Assembly (NCBI RefSeq): GCF_014873145.1
Contig: NZ_JADBEK010000001.1
Coordinates: 7,874,001 to 7,938,000 of the forward strand
DNA length: 64,000 bases
Direction: 5' to 3'
DNA from: Nonomuraea angiospora
Lineage (GTDB): Bacteria; Actinomycetota; Actinomycetes; Streptosporangiales; Streptosporangiaceae
Part shown: in pieces, positions 1 to 9,150 of the stretch
Layout of the letters: every line of letters begins with the position of its first letter
How positions within the stretch are numbered: position 1 is the first letter of the stretch
Made by a program: the position numbers and the translations under genes
Notes under the pieces: generated by a model
Database searches by the model: none
The model's input: only the letters and a program-made list of their open reading frames with translations
What the model was told of the DNA's origin: nothing

Positions 1-2
1 CC

Positions 3-599
3 CCCGCGCTGGCGCGAACGTTCGGGCCGGTCACCGGCGTCGAGCCGTCGGTCCGCATGCGCGAGATAGCGCAGGCGCAGTCCCGGCATCCCGAGGTGCG
101 GTATGTGGCAGGTTCCGCCGAGGATCTGCCGGTGCCCTCCGGCAGCGCCGACTACGCTCTCATGTTCCTGTCCTGGCACCACGTCCAGGACAAGCCGCGG
201 GCGGTCCGGGAGCTGGCCAGGGTGATCAGGCCCGCCGGGCGGCTGCTGCTGCGCGCGAATTTCAGCGACCACCATCCCAGGCCGTGGTGGCTGGAGCACT
301 TCCCCCGCGGCTTCGAGGCGGACGCCTCGCTGTTTCAGCCGCTGCACGAGGTCATCGAGATGTTCACGTCGGCCGGCTGGCGCGTCGCCGGCTTCGGCAC
401 GGTCACCGAGCCGTCCTACGGCACCCGCGCCGACATGCTCGAACGCCTGCGCCTGCGCACCCTCTCGTTCTTCGCCCAGCTCAGTCCCGACGAGCTGGCG
501 GCCGGCTTCGACCGCCTGGAGCAGGCCGTGGCCGCGGATCCCGACGCGCCGGCGCCCGTGTTCTCCGAGCCGCTGCTCACGCTCGAACGCTGCCGGTAG
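3..599 (+). CDS. Class I SAM-dependent methyltransferase (5' truncated by window edge)
   Basis: The frame is open from the first bases of the window, so the true start lies upstream; an internal ATG at 57 is not the real start because the preceding residues read VTGVEPS, the motif II-like acidic strand of a Rossmann methyltransferase. Further on, SAEDLPVPSGSADYALMF followed by SWHHVQD matches the Methyltransf_11 pattern in which SAM is held and the catalytic pocket begins. It should transfer a methyl group from SAM to a small molecule; the substrate cannot be read from the sequence. The C-terminal third is family-variable. The glycine-rich SAM motif I lies outside the window. Confidence 0.85.
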   Translation, partial: PALARTFGPVTGVEPSVRMREIAQAQSRHPEVRYVAGSAEDLPVPSGSADYALMFLSWHHVQDKPRAVRELARVIRPAGRLLLRANFSDHHPRPWWLEHFPRGFEADASLFQPLHEVIEMFTSAGWRVAGFGTVTEPSYGTRADMLERLRLRTLSFFAQLSPDELAAGFDRLEQAVAADPDAPAPVFSEPLLTLERCR

Positions 600-639
600 G
601 CCGCGGGCCCGATGTAGGGCAAGGGCGGCGGCGGGATGC

Positions 640-1017
640 CGTACCTGTACGGGCAGATCCTCGATCCCGGCCGAGCCGGCGACGCTGTCCGCGCTGCTCA
701 AGAAGGGCACGACGGCCGGGAACAAGGTCACCGGAAAGATCACCTTCACGGATCTGGCCAAGGTCTCGCCATGGTTCTCCCGCTCGGAGGTCCGCTCCTG
801 GCCCGGCAGCACGGAGGTCGAATACACGATGACGCTGACCTCGGCCGGCCTGGTCAGCAAGCTGTGGAGTTCGTTCACGGCCAAGGGCGTCCCGAACGAC
901 TACTCCGAATACGAGAGCAGCACCTTCATCGTCGACACCCGCTACACCGGCTGGGGAAGCAAGGTGTCGGTCAAGGCGCCGAATCCCAAGACCGTGACCG
1001 ACAAGCAGTTCGGCTGA
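640..1017 (+). pseudogene. 5'-truncated remnant of an exported or lipoprotein-like protein
   Basis: The reading frame ending at 1017 encodes a protein-like stretch (LSALLKKGTTAGNKVTGKI, then SEVRSWPGSTEVEYTMTL, ending in DKQFG). There is no ATG or GTG start in frame before 829, and no signal peptide. The composition, alternating polar beta strands with many Thr, Ser and Lys, resembles the C-terminal half of actinobacterial lipoproteins of unknown role. The first half has probably been lost by deletion next to the methyltransferase gene. An ATG at 829 would give only 62 residues. I see the fragment directly; the lipoprotein idea is inference. Confidence 0.45.
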
Positions 1018-1129
1018 ACGACGCCGGGTTCGGGGGCCGCGGACATCGAGGCGTCGGCGGCACCGCCCGTGACGGCCAGTGAAACCCGGCCGAGGGTGCC
1101 GTGAAACCGGCACCGCCGAAAGTGAAGCC

Positions 1130-2155
1130 ATGAGCATCACAGAACTCGGACGTACCGAGGGCGGACCCGCCCTCGGCCGGGCCGCCGAACTGGCCGTACG
1201 CGCGCAGGGGCTGGTGAAGACGTTCGGCGAGCACCGCGCCGTCGACGGGATCGACCTGGAGGTACGCCCCGGCGAGATCTTCGGCGTCCTCGGCCCGAAC
1301 GGCGCCGGCAAGACCACCACGATACGGATGCTGGCCACCCTGCTGACGATCGACGCGGGCCGCGCCGAGATCTTCGGCGTGGACGTGGCCGGCAACCCGC
1401 ACGTGATCCGCCAACTGGTCGGCGTCACCGGACAGTACGCGTCGGTCGACGAGAACCTGACGGCCCGCGAGAACCTCTGGCTCTTCAGCCGCCTGCAGGG
1501 CATCGCCGCCCCGCGCGCCCGGCGCATCGCCACCGAACTGCTGGGCCAGTTCGGCCTGGAGGAGGCCGCCGACAAGGCGATCGCGCACTTCTCCGGGGGC
1601 ATGCGCCGGCGCCTCGACCTGGCGGCCAGCCTGATCACCAGGCCACCGCTGATCTTCCTCGACGAGCCGACCACCGGTCTCGATCCGCGCACCCGCGGCC
1701 AGATGTGGGACACCATCCGCGGCCTGGTCGCCGACGGCTGCACGGTGCTGCTGACCACGCAATACCTGGACGAGGCCGATCAGCTCGCCGATCGGGTCGC
1801 CGTCATCGACCATGGCCGCAAGGTCGCCGAGGGCACGCCCGACGAGCTGAAGACCCAGGTCGGCAACTCCACGCTCCAGTTGCTGCTCGCCGACCCGGGC
1901 GAGGTGCCCGCCGCCGTGGAGGTCGTACGGCGCGTCCTCGGCGAGGACCCGGTGCTCAGCCCGGAGCAGGGCCGCCTCAACGTCGCCCTCGACCAGGCCG
2001 ACCTGGCCGCGGACGTACTGATCGCGCTGCGCACCGCCGGGGTGTCGATCTCCTCGGTGAGCGTGGCCAAGCCCAGCCTGGACGAGGTGTTCCTGGCCCT
2101 CACCGGCCACGAGACCGATGGGGACGACGAGACCGGCACGAAGGAGAACCGATGA
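1130..2155 (+). CDS. DrrA-type ABC transporter ATP-binding protein
   Basis: This 341-residue ATPase should power an ABC-2 exporter for a drug or lipid-like substrate at the cytoplasmic membrane. Walker A is GPNGAGKTTT near residue 55, the Q-loop follows in GVTGQYASVDENLTARENL, the ABC signature is FSGGMRRRLDLAASL and Walker B is LIFLDEPTTGLDPRTR. The C-terminal extension ending SVAKPSLDEVFLALTGH is typical of the daunorubicin-resistance (DrrA) family. I chose ATG 1130 (MSITELGRTEGG), because the longer reading from 1079 adds an unconserved leader. The stop overlaps the permease start by four bases, so the two are translationally coupled. Confidence 0.93.
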   Translation: MSITELGRTEGGPALGRAAELAVRAQGLVKTFGEHRAVDGIDLEVRPGEIFGVLGPNGAGKTTTIRMLATLLTIDAGRAEIFGVDVAGNPHVIRQLVGVTGQYASVDENLTARENLWLFSRLQGIAAPRARRIATELLGQFGLEEAADKAIAHFSGGMRRRLDLAASLITRPPLIFLDEPTTGLDPRTRGQMWDTIRGLVADGCTVLLTTQYLDEADQLADRVAVIDHGRKVAEGTPDELKTQVGNSTLQLLLADPGEVPAAVEVVRRVLGEDPVLSPEQGRLNVALDQADLAADVLIALRTAGVSISSVSVAKPSLDEVFLALTGHETDGDDETGTKENR

Positions 2156-2988
2156 GCACCGTGATCGCACCCGCCCGCGAGGCGGTACGGGCCGCCGACC
2201 GGGTGGCGGCCGCCCGGCGTCGCGTCTCCACGGGGGAGACGATCGGCCAGACCCTGACGATGGCATGGCGGGCGGTCAAGAAGATGCGCCGCAACCCGGA
2301 GCAGTTCTTCGACGTGACGTTGCAGCCCATCCTGTTCACCGCGATGTTCGCCTTCATCTTCGGCGGCGCCATCGCCGGTGACGTGGAGAGCTACCTCCCC
2401 CTGATGATCCCCGGCATCCTCGCCCAGACCGTGCTGACGACGTGCATGGCCACGGGCACGCAACTGCGCGAGGACCTGGAGAAGGGCGTCTTCGACCGGT
2501 TCAAGTCGTTGCCGATCGCCCGGATCGCGCCGCTCGCCGGCCCCATGGTGGCCGACCTGCTGCGCTACGCGATCGCGGCCACTCTGACCTTCGGCATGGG
2601 TCTGGTGATGGGCTACCGCCCGGGAGGTGGAGCGGGCGGCGTGCTCGCCGCGATCCTGCTGGCGATCTTCACGGGCTGGTCGCTGGCGTGGGTTTTCACC
2701 TGGGTCGGCACCATCGCCCGCAGTGCCCAGGCGGTGCAGGGCATCTCAATGATGATCTTGTTCCCGCTGACGTTCCTGTCGAACGCGTTCGTCCCCGTCG
2801 AGACCCTGCCCGGCTGGCTGGCCGCGTTCGTCCGGTTCAACCCGGTCTCACACCTGGTCACGGCCACCCGCGACCTCGCCAACAGCGGCCTCGTCAGCGG
2901 AGAGGTGGCCTGGACGCTGCTGGCGTGCCTGATCGTCATCGTGATCTTCGCGCCGCTGTCGGTACGCAGCTACAAGCGGCACATGTGA
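2152..2988 (+). CDS. DrrB-type ABC-2 transporter permease
   Basis: This 278-residue integral membrane protein pairs with the upstream ATPase through an ATGA overlap. A soluble N-terminus (about 45 residues) precedes six hydrophobic segments. It carries the ABC-2 features FDVTLQPILFTAMFAFIFGG, the LREDLEKGVFDRFKSLPI loop and, near the end, FPLTFLSNAFVPVETLPGW with FNPVSHLVTATRDL, characteristic of DrrB/NodJ exporters. It forms the channel for efflux, probably of a hydrophobic compound; the substrate is not deducible. The last 141 bases overlap the 3' end of the convergent regulator gene. Confidence 0.93.
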   Translation: MSTVIAPAREAVRAADRVAAARRRVSTGETIGQTLTMAWRAVKKMRRNPEQFFDVTLQPILFTAMFAFIFGGAIAGDVESYLPLMIPGILAQTVLTTCMATGTQLREDLEKGVFDRFKSLPIARIAPLAGPMVADLLRYAIAATLTFGMGLVMGYRPGGGAGGVLAAILLAIFTGWSLAWVFTWVGTIARSAQAVQGISMMILFPLTFLSNAFVPVETLPGWLAAFVRFNPVSHLVTATRDLANSGLVSGEVAWTLLACLIVIVIFAPLSVRSYKRHM

Positions 2989-5900
2989 CGTGCGCCCGTC
3001 GCGGCCGGAGACCCGCTCGACGAGACCGCGCGCCTCGTCGAGCAGGTCGGAGCCGCGCCGATCGCCGTACTCGGCCCGCACGGCGGCGATCATCCCGGGC
3101 GCGGCCCGCTCCGCGTGCGGTTCGATCCGCTCGAAGGCCATGCTGGGCATGCTGGTGTTGTACGCGAACCGTTCGGCCAGCACCAGCAGCCCGATCGCGT
3201 CGCGGGGGGCCAGGGCTTCGCGCAACAGCCCCCACGCGCCGAGCGCGAAGAGTCTCGAGCCCAACAGCGGATAGTCGAGGATCGGGTTGTCCGCGGCCAG
3301 CAGGTCGTAGCCCCGGACGGCGGAGAACAGCTCCTCGCCGTACCGGGCGTCCTCCGGCGGGGCGTGGTACGCGTACGCCGTCAGAGTGACCGACTCCGCC
3401 ATGATCGCCCACGGCGTGGTCTCCGCGCGCAGCACCCCGGGCAGACGCAGGTTGTGCGCCCGCTGAACGGCCAGGCGGTACTCCGCGAGCGCGGCGGCCG
3501 TCCTGCCGCGGGCGAGGGCGAGCTCGGCCGCGCACAAAGAGGCCATCGCCACCCCGCCGAGCACGGTCTCGTTGTCGTTGATCCGGATGATCTCGGCGAG
3601 TTCGGCCTCCGCGGTGTCGAGGGCGCCGTCGGCGAGAGCGGAGATCAGCAGCAGCGCGCGGAGCTGAACCTCGTCGTCGGCGGCGCCGATCCGGCTCAGC
3701 ACCGGGATGGCGGTGCGCGCGTGTCCGACCGCCCGCCGCCGGTCGCCGCGCTGCATGACCAGGTGGGCCAGCATGGCGTGCATGATCGCGGCGAACCATG
3801 GCCCCTCGTCCTCGCGGAGCAGCGTCAGGGTCCGTTCGGCGGCCTCGATCGCCCCGGTGACGTCTCCCATGTTCTCCAGGACCTGGGCGCTCATCTGCGT
3901 CGCCACCAGAACCACGTCACGGTCGGTGCTCCGCGACAACTCCTCCAGCCGGCGACACACGTCGGCGATGTCGTCGGCCTCGCACGCGAGCAGCACCGTG
4001 GCCATCGCCCTCAGCAGGGGATCCGTCGCGTCACCGGTGGGCAGCGCACGGAGGAGGTCGCGCATCGGACCGCTGCCGCGGTCGGTGAAGTTCAGGCTGT
4101 TCATGAGCGTGATCAGCATGGCGGCCCTGGCCACCTCGACGAGCTGCGGCGGCGGCAGCCAGCCGCTGACCACCTGGGCGATCGCGTCCCGGTGAACGAG
4201 AATCCGGGAGTGGTCGCCGCGGATCGACCACAGCGCGCCGATGCCGGCCAGCAACTGGACCGTCGTGACGGGATCGGGCTCGCCGAGAGCCTGCCGGAGC
4301 AGATCGGCGAGGTTGCTCTCTTCCGCGTGCAACGCGTCGGCCGCCGCGAACTGCGTCGGGCCGAACAACCTGGAGCCGTGTTCGAGGGCGTACGCCGTCG
4401 CCCAGGCCCGCTGCGCCGCCCGAGCGGACACCTCTTCGCCGGCCTCCTTCAGCCGCATCCGCCCGAACTCCCTGACGGTCTCCAGCATCCGGTAGCGCAG
4501 GCCGTACGCCGTCTCGCGGACGTTCAGCATCGACTGCTCGGTCAGCGCGTTCACCACGTGCAGGGCGTCCGGGCCCAGCACGTGCTCGGCCGCGGCCAGC
4601 GTGAATCCGTCGCCGAACAGCGACATCCACCGCAACGCCAGCCGTTCCGGCTCGTCCAGCAGGTTCCACGACCACTCGATGACCGCGAGCAGCGTCTGGT
4701 GCCGGTCGGGGGCCGTGCGGTTGCCGCCGCGCAGCAGGGCGAACCGGTCCGCCAGGCGCCGGGCGATCTCCTCCACCGACATCACCCGTACCTTGGCCGC
4801 CGCCAGCTCGATCGCGAGCGGCAGCCCGTCGAGGCGGGCGACGATCTCCTCGACCACTTCCTCGTCGATCCGCACCCCCGGGCGCGCGGCCGTGGCGCGC
4901 TGGCGGAACAGCTCCACCGCGTCGCCCGTGGGCAGCTCGCCGAGCGGGTAGACCCGTTCGGCGGGGATCGACAAGGGGGCGCGCGAGGTCGTGAGCACCC
5001 GCAGGTCGCGGGTCGTCACGGTCAGGAACGCCACCAGCTCGGCGACGGCCTCGATCACGTGCTCGCAGTTGTCCAGGATCAGCAGCGCCGGAGCCTGATC
5101 GAGATGCTGGGCGATCCGGGCGCGAACGTCCGAGCGCTGCTCGGCGGTCAGGATCCGGCGCCCGCTGACCGAATCCCGGACCCCGAGCGCCGAGCCCACC
5201 TCGCCCACCACGCCCTCCGGCGAGGACACGCCGACGAGCTCGACGAAGTGGGCGACGGGCTGCGCGGCGTCCCGGCCGACGACATGAGCCAGCCGCGTCT
5301 TGCCCAGCCCGCCGGGGCCGATGATGGAGACCACCCGGTTGGTCTGCACCAGGGCGTGCACCGCACGGATGTCGCCATCGCGGCCGAGCAACGAAGAGCC
5401 GTCGAACAGGACGCCCGCACGCACCGGCCGGTCCGCGACGAGGAGCTCGGCGTACACGCGGGCGAGCTCAGGCCCTGGTTCGGTGCCGAGCCGCGCCACC
5501 AGGCCCGCGCGATAGCGTTCGTAGCGCTCCAGAGCGGCGGCGGCGCCTCGTACGGCGGCCTCGCTCCGCAGCAGGCAGGCCAGCAGCTCCTCGTCGTGCG
5601 GCCCATCGGCCGCGGCCTCCTCCAGCAGCGGCAGCGCCGCCTCGTGAGCGCCGCTCCGGCCCCGCGCGATCGCCGCCACCCGCCGGGCCTCGGCCGCCCA
5701 CCTCGCCGCCAGGCCTCTCAGCTCGGCGAGCGCGCCCGTGGCGCCGTCCGAGCCGCCGGCCACGAGACCCATGGCCTCTTCCGCGCGGCCACGCGCGAGC
5801 GCCACGTCGTCCTCGCCCAGCGCGGCCCGCGCCTCCTTCACCAGCGCGCCGACCAGCAGCGCGTCCACCTGATCGGCGGCCAGCCCAAGCCGGTAACCAC

Positions 5901-6141
5901 GTGGCATCCGCACCACGACCTCGGCACTGGTCGCCGCCCTGGTCCGCGAGACGACCACCTGCAGCGCCTTCGTCGGGTTGGCCGGCGCCTCGTCGGGCCA
6001 CAGCTCCTCGACCAGGCGCTCGTCACTGACCCCCGCACGCCCGTGCAGGGCGAGCACGGACAGCAGGGTGTGCGCACGGTCGCCGACCACGCGCACACCA
6101 CGCCAGCGGACGCCGTCGAGCAGGACCAGAGCGGGGGACAC
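2848..6141 (-). CDS. BTAD/NB-ARC large transcriptional regulator (AfsR/SARP-like)
   Basis: A 1097-residue cytoplasmic regulator. A short OmpR-type winged helix comes first (SVLALHGRAG, then LVEELWPDEAPANPTKALQV), followed by a BTAD helical domain to about residue 240. An NB-ARC-like ATPase carries P-loop IGPGGLGKTRLAH near residue 275 and a Walker B-like LLILDNCEHV, and a long TPR-like C-terminal half follows. Such proteins activate target promoters when ATP and a ligand are sensed. The start is GTG 6141. The last roughly 50 residues (RQRREDHDDDQARQQRPGHL) are low-complexity, polar and antisense to the permease, so the natural stop was probably lost and translation runs on to 2848. It may control the convergent ABC exporter. 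Confidence 0.9.
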   Translation of the reverse strand: MSPALVLLDGVRWRGVRVVGDRAHTLLSVLALHGRAGVSDERLVEELWPDEAPANPTKALQVVVSRTRAATSAEVVVRMPRGYRLGLAADQVDALLVGALVKEARAALGEDDVALARGRAEEAMGLVAGGSDGATGALAELRGLAARWAAEARRVAAIARGRSGAHEAALPLLEEAAADGPHDEELLACLLRSEAAVRGAAAALERYERYRAGLVARLGTEPGPELARVYAELLVADRPVRAGVLFDGSSLLGRDGDIRAVHALVQTNRVVSIIGPGGLGKTRLAHVVGRDAAQPVAHFVELVGVSSPEGVVGEVGSALGVRDSVSGRRILTAEQRSDVRARIAQHLDQAPALLILDNCEHVIEAVAELVAFLTVTTRDLRVLTTSRAPLSIPAERVYPLGELPTGDAVELFRQRATAARPGVRIDEEVVEEIVARLDGLPLAIELAAAKVRVMSVEEIARRLADRFALLRGGNRTAPDRHQTLLAVIEWSWNLLDEPERLALRWMSLFGDGFTLAAAEHVLGPDALHVVNALTEQSMLNVRETAYGLRYRMLETVREFGRMRLKEAGEEVSARAAQRAWATAYALEHGSRLFGPTQFAAADALHAEESNLADLLRQALGEPDPVTTVQLLAGIGALWSIRGDHSRILVHRDAIAQVVSGWLPPPQLVEVARAAMLITLMNSLNFTDRGSGPMRDLLRALPTGDATDPLLRAMATVLLACEADDIADVCRRLEELSRSTDRDVVLVATQMSAQVLENMGDVTGAIEAAERTLTLLREDEGPWFAAIMHAMLAHLVMQRGDRRRAVGHARTAIPVLSRIGAADDEVQLRALLLISALADGALDTAEAELAEIIRINDNETVLGGVAMASLCAAELALARGRTAAALAEYRLAVQRAHNLRLPGVLRAETTPWAIMAESVTLTAYAYHAPPEDARYGEELFSAVRGYDLLAADNPILDYPLLGSRLFALGAWGLLREALAPRDAIGLLVLAERFAYNTSMPSMAFERIEPHAERAAPGMIAAVRAEYGDRRGSDLLDEARGLVERVSGRDGRTSHVPLVAAYRQRREDHDDDQARQQRPGHLSADEAAVGEVAGGRDQV

Positions 6142-6184
6142 ACCCTCAGCTTACGGACGAGTCAGCCGCGAGCGGCGTGACCGC

Positions 6185-6853
6185 TCAGTCCGAAGTGGCC
6201 GGGTCGCGGAAGAGGAAGGCGTTCGAGCGATCCGTGTGCAGGTAGTGCTGGAACCGCGTGGCCTTCGCCTGGGCTGTCCTGTCGGCGGCGACGACCGTGA
6301 GGAGGACGTATTTCCCGGTCGCGGTCACCCGCCGCTTGCCGTAGACGTACTTGTCGAGCATCTTGTCGCGGCGCCACTTCACCGCCCCCGAGGAGTTCGC
6401 CAGGCGCACGGCCGCGGCCTTGGCCGCCTTCGCGGTGGGGAAGGACATGATGACCTGCACCGCCGTGAGATGCCCTCGGTAGGCCGTATAGGCCAGTTGA
6501 ACGGCGTGCTCACACCTGTTCCTGGCCAGCACGCCGTTCCTGTCCACCGGCGCGCAGGAGTCGTACGTCCAGCCGCCCACCTTCTCGGCCTTGAACGTGA
6601 CGCTGCCCAGCCGGAAGTTCCAGTCGCCGTATCCGTCGGCGTCGATCGGCGGCTTCGGGCGCTCGCTCTTGCTGGGGCTCGGCTCCTTAGGTTCCGGGGC
6701 CGGGGAAGCCGCGGCGGTGCTCGGGTCGGGGGCCCTGAGGTACCTGTACACGCTGAACGTGAAGCCGCCCGGCAGAAGCACCGCCAGGATCACGACCAGG
6801 GCAGAAACCACACCGGGGTAGTCCCGCGGGCCGGGCTGCCGAGGGTGTCCCAT
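6185..6853 (-). CDS. Membrane-anchored protein of unknown function
   Basis: 222 residues. After a short polar leader there is one hydrophobic segment (VVSALVVILAVLLPGGFTF), then a Pro/Ser/Lys-rich linker (about residues 45-75) and an exported globular domain of about 140 residues. This domain has two cysteines (SCAPVD and NRCEHA) that could form a disulfide. It also carries the pattern ALQ/Y followed by VIMSFPTAKAAKAAAVRLA, seen in uncharacterised actinobacterial secreted proteins. I do not recognise a named family. It lies between the large regulator and the sigma/CU044_5270 pair on the same strand, with no overlap on either side. Confidence 0.7.
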   Translation of the reverse strand: MGHPRQPGPRDYPGVVSALVVILAVLLPGGFTFSVYRYLRAPDPSTAAASPAPEPKEPSPSKSERPKPPIDADGYGDWNFRLGSVTFKAEKVGGWTYDSCAPVDRNGVLARNRCEHAVQLAYTAYRGHLTAVQVIMSFPTAKAAKAAAVRLANSSGAVKWRRDKMLDKYVYGKRRVTATGKYVLLTVVAADRTAQAKATRFQHYLHTDRSNAFLFRDPATSD

Positions 6854-6894
6854 GCGTCAATTGTGCTGTATGTGCCAGCGGCCCGCTGATCAAG

Positions 6895-8001
6895 TCAGCA
6901 GAACAGCGGCTTGCCGGCATCCTTCGGAACCTTCGGCATGGAGTCGACGACCTTCACGGTCATCACTGCCGAACTGGCGCCCGGAGTCTCCCTGACCTGT
7001 CCGCCCTCCTGCTGCCCGATCCAGCTCCGGTAGCCGAGGAACCGGTAGGTGCCCGGCTCGAAGATGAGCTCCCCACGTTCCCAGCCGCCGGGGTTCTCAA
7101 GCTTGAGCGAGGCGCCCACCCCGTGCCGTCCGGCGGGGTCGGTGAGGCCCGGGACGATGGTCACGGTCGGCAGCTTCGACAGCGCGCCGAAGACCGTGGC
7201 CCTGGTCCGGGAGGAGGTGAGCGGGTCCTGCGCCAGTTGGAGCAACGAGCTCGCGACGACCTTCTCGACCCGCATGCCGATCTCGTCCGCGCCCAGGTTC
7301 GTCTCCCCTCGTCTGCGCTGGTCCGACCGGACGAACGTCTCCGCGCCCTGGCGGATCTTCGCCAGAACCCGATCAGGATCGGAGGGAAGATCGGCGGCCT
7401 GGAACGGCAGGCGCAGGGAGCGCCCGCCGCACTGCCCCGCGCGCTGGTACTCCACCGTTCCGGGAGACTGCACGTGCTCAGGGCGCCGCCCGCTGATGAC
7501 GTGGATCTGCCCGTACGTCGAGCGCGTCAGGGCCTTGCCGGGATCCCCGGCGGGCATCCATACCTCTTGGCGCACGTCCTGGGTGTACTCGCCCTCGGAA
7601 CCGAAGGCGAACGTGACGTTCTTCCGGTCGACGTAGAGGAACTCCCCCGGCCCGGGCCGCGCATCCTCCCGCGCCGCGACCGTGGCCGCATGCCGGAGCA
7701 GCTCGGCGGCGCTGGCCGGAGGGGTCCCGAACGGAGCGGAGTCGTGACCGCCACGCACCATGAACAGTCCCGCGGTCACCGCCGCCGCCAGGCCCACGGC
7801 CGCGCCGGCCCTCATCGCCCACCAGCCGGCCGGCAACCCGCGAAGAGGCCGCCGCCGTGGCCGCGCCGGCTGACGGTGGCCGCTCCCGGTCCGCTCGGCC
7901 TCGATCTCCTCGGCCACCAGCACCCATGCGCGCGCGGTCACCTCGGGCGCGGGTCCGGGCAGGCTGTCGTGGTGGTCCTTGATCGCTTCGAGTTCGTTCA
8001 T
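6895..8001 (-). CDS. CU044_5270-type membrane protein, partner of ECF sigma factor
   Basis: 368 residues starting at ATG 8001; the start overlaps the sigma-factor stop (TGATG), so expression is coupled. The N-terminal 50 residues are acidic and helical (MNELEAIKDHHDSLPGPA), a transmembrane segment follows (MRAGAAVGLAAAVTAGLFMV), and the rest is extracytoplasmic. Proteins of this architecture, usually named CU044_5270, sit next to ECF sigma genes in actinomycetes and are thought to act as membrane sensors or anti-sigma-like partners. The large external domain contains a conserved GRRPEHVQSPGTVEYQ region and ends FC. The regulatory role is inferred from the family's genomic habit. Confidence 0.8.
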   Translation of the reverse strand: MNELEAIKDHHDSLPGPAPEVTARAWVLVAEEIEAERTGSGHRQPARPRRRPLRGLPAGWWAMRAGAAVGLAAAVTAGLFMVRGGHDSAPFGTPPASAAELLRHAATVAAREDARPGPGEFLYVDRKNVTFAFGSEGEYTQDVRQEVWMPAGDPGKALTRSTYGQIHVISGRRPEHVQSPGTVEYQRAGQCGGRSLRLPFQAADLPSDPDRVLAKIRQGAETFVRSDQRRRGETNLGADEIGMRVEKVVASSLLQLAQDPLTSSRTRATVFGALSKLPTVTIVPGLTDPAGRHGVGASLKLENPGGWERGELIFEPGTYRFLGYRSWIGQQEGGQVRETPGASSAVMTVKVVDSMPKVPKDAGKPLFC

Positions 8002-8588
8002 CACAGCGCCTCCCCGGCGGGACCGATGATCTTGCGGAGCTTCTTGCGGGCGCGGTTGAGACGTGATCCCACCGTTCCCTGAGGAATGCCGAGAGCCTCG
8101 GCCACCTCCTCGTAGCTGAGTTGGGCGCAGGCGACCAGCAGCAGGACGTCCCTGTCCCCGGCCGAGAGCCGGGCGAGACCGGCGGCCAGCCGCGGTTGCA
8201 TGACCGCCGCGGCGACCCGCTGCACCACGCGCTCGTCGTGACTGGCGATCTCCGGGACATCGGCGCTTCTGGCCAGTGCCCGATACCTGCGCGCCTCACC
8301 GCGACGGTGCTCGGCGACCAGGTTGGAGGCGATGCCGAACAGCCAGGGCCGGGCGCTGGGGCAGGTCAGGTCGAACCGGTCCCGGCTCCGGAAGGCGCGC
8401 AGAAAGGTCTCTGCGGCGAGGTCATCCGCGGCCGACTCGCCCAGGCGCAGGTGAACATAGCGGTGGATGGCTGCGAAATATCGATCGAAGACGGCGCCGA
8501 AGCGATCAGGGTGACGCCACGACGCCTCTATCACTTGCGCGTCGGTGCCCTCGCTGGGAGGCGCCGAGTCTTTGGGGGGAGCTGTCAT
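8001..8588 (-). CDS. ECF-type RNA polymerase sigma factor
   Basis: 195 residues. Region 2 is clear: FDRYFAAIHRYVHLRLGES, then AADDLAAETFLRAFRSRDRF, the -10 recognition helix. Region 4 has LARLSAGDRDVLLLVA followed by the helix-turn-helix LSYEEVAEALGIPQGTVGSR. It should direct core RNA polymerase to a small regulon. The downstream gene overlaps its stop and encodes a membrane partner, so the pair probably forms a signal-response unit. The upstream DUF3995-like gene ends 64 bases before it on the same strand. Confidence 0.93.
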   Translation of the reverse strand: MTAPPKDSAPPSEGTDAQVIEASWRHPDRFGAVFDRYFAAIHRYVHLRLGESAADDLAAETFLRAFRSRDRFDLTCPSARPWLFGIASNLVAEHRRGEARRYRALARSADVPEIASHDERVVQRVAAAVMQPRLAAGLARLSAGDRDVLLLVACAQLSYEEVAEALGIPQGTVGSRLNRARKKLRKIIGPAGEAL

Positions 8589-8652
8589 GCAGGCCGGCCT
8601 TTCAGGCGGTTACCTCGGAACACCTCTAGTTCGGCGAACCCCCGATTCCTCT

Positions 8653-9135
8653 TCACGGTCCATCACGCCGGCTGAGCGCCCGCATGAGCACGGCACCGGT
8701 CGCGAACGCCAGCACCACGCACAACGGGGTGTAGAGCAGCAGGTTGAGCCAGTAGAACGGGGTGCCGGTGTCCGTGCCCAGCCCGAAGGCCCATGCGAGG
8801 CCGAGCTCCGCGCGCGCGAGCAGCCCGGCGCCCAGAGCCAGAGTGACCGCCTTGACGAGCCGGCCGCCCCGCCCGAGGGAGACGGCGATCGTCGAGAGGG
8901 CGGCGACGGTGAGCACGACGATCAGGGGCACCAGGACGCGCGCCGTGAAGGGCGTGTCGAAGTTGAGCACCGCCAGGGAGAGCGCTCGCGGGTCCGCGGC
9001 CGGCCGTACCAGCCAGAAGAGGTGGAGAAACGCGTCGAGCAGCAGGACGGCGGCGACGAAGGCCGCCGGGAGTGAGATTCTCATGCCCGGCAGGAGGAGC
9101 GGAAATCGCCGGTGGTTCCATGGAACCTTCTTCAC
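8653..9135 (-). CDS. DUF3995-like integral membrane protein
   Basis: About 160 residues with four predicted membrane segments: AAFVAAVLLLDAFLHLFWL, VLVPLIVVLTVAALSTIAV, an Ala/Leu-rich third, and WLNLLLYTPLCVVLAFATG. The motif DAFLHLFW near the N-terminus, followed by LSLAVLNFDTPFTARV, is the usual DUF3995 signature; function is unknown. I prefer GTG 9135 because AGAGG sits at a suitable distance upstream; the alternative ATG 9084 (MRISLPAAF) lacks a ribosome-binding site. It diverges from the SRPBCC-like gene, leaving only about 15 bases between starts, so their promoters must overlap. Confidence 0.7.
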   Translation of the reverse strand: MKKVPWNHRRFPLLLPGMRISLPAAFVAAVLLLDAFLHLFWLVRPAADPRALSLAVLNFDTPFTARVLVPLIVVLTVAALSTIAVSLGRGGRLVKAVTLALGAGLLARAELGLAWAFGLGTDTGTPFYWLNLLLYTPLCVVLAFATGAVLMRALSRRDGP

Positions 9136-9150
9136 GGTCGACGCCTCTGG

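Noticed and set aside
3115..6180. 1021-residue frame on the plus strand
   Set aside because: It is antisense to the BTAD regulator, and its Arg-, Gly- and His-rich composition has no domain pattern. Long open antisense frames are usual in GC-rich genomes.
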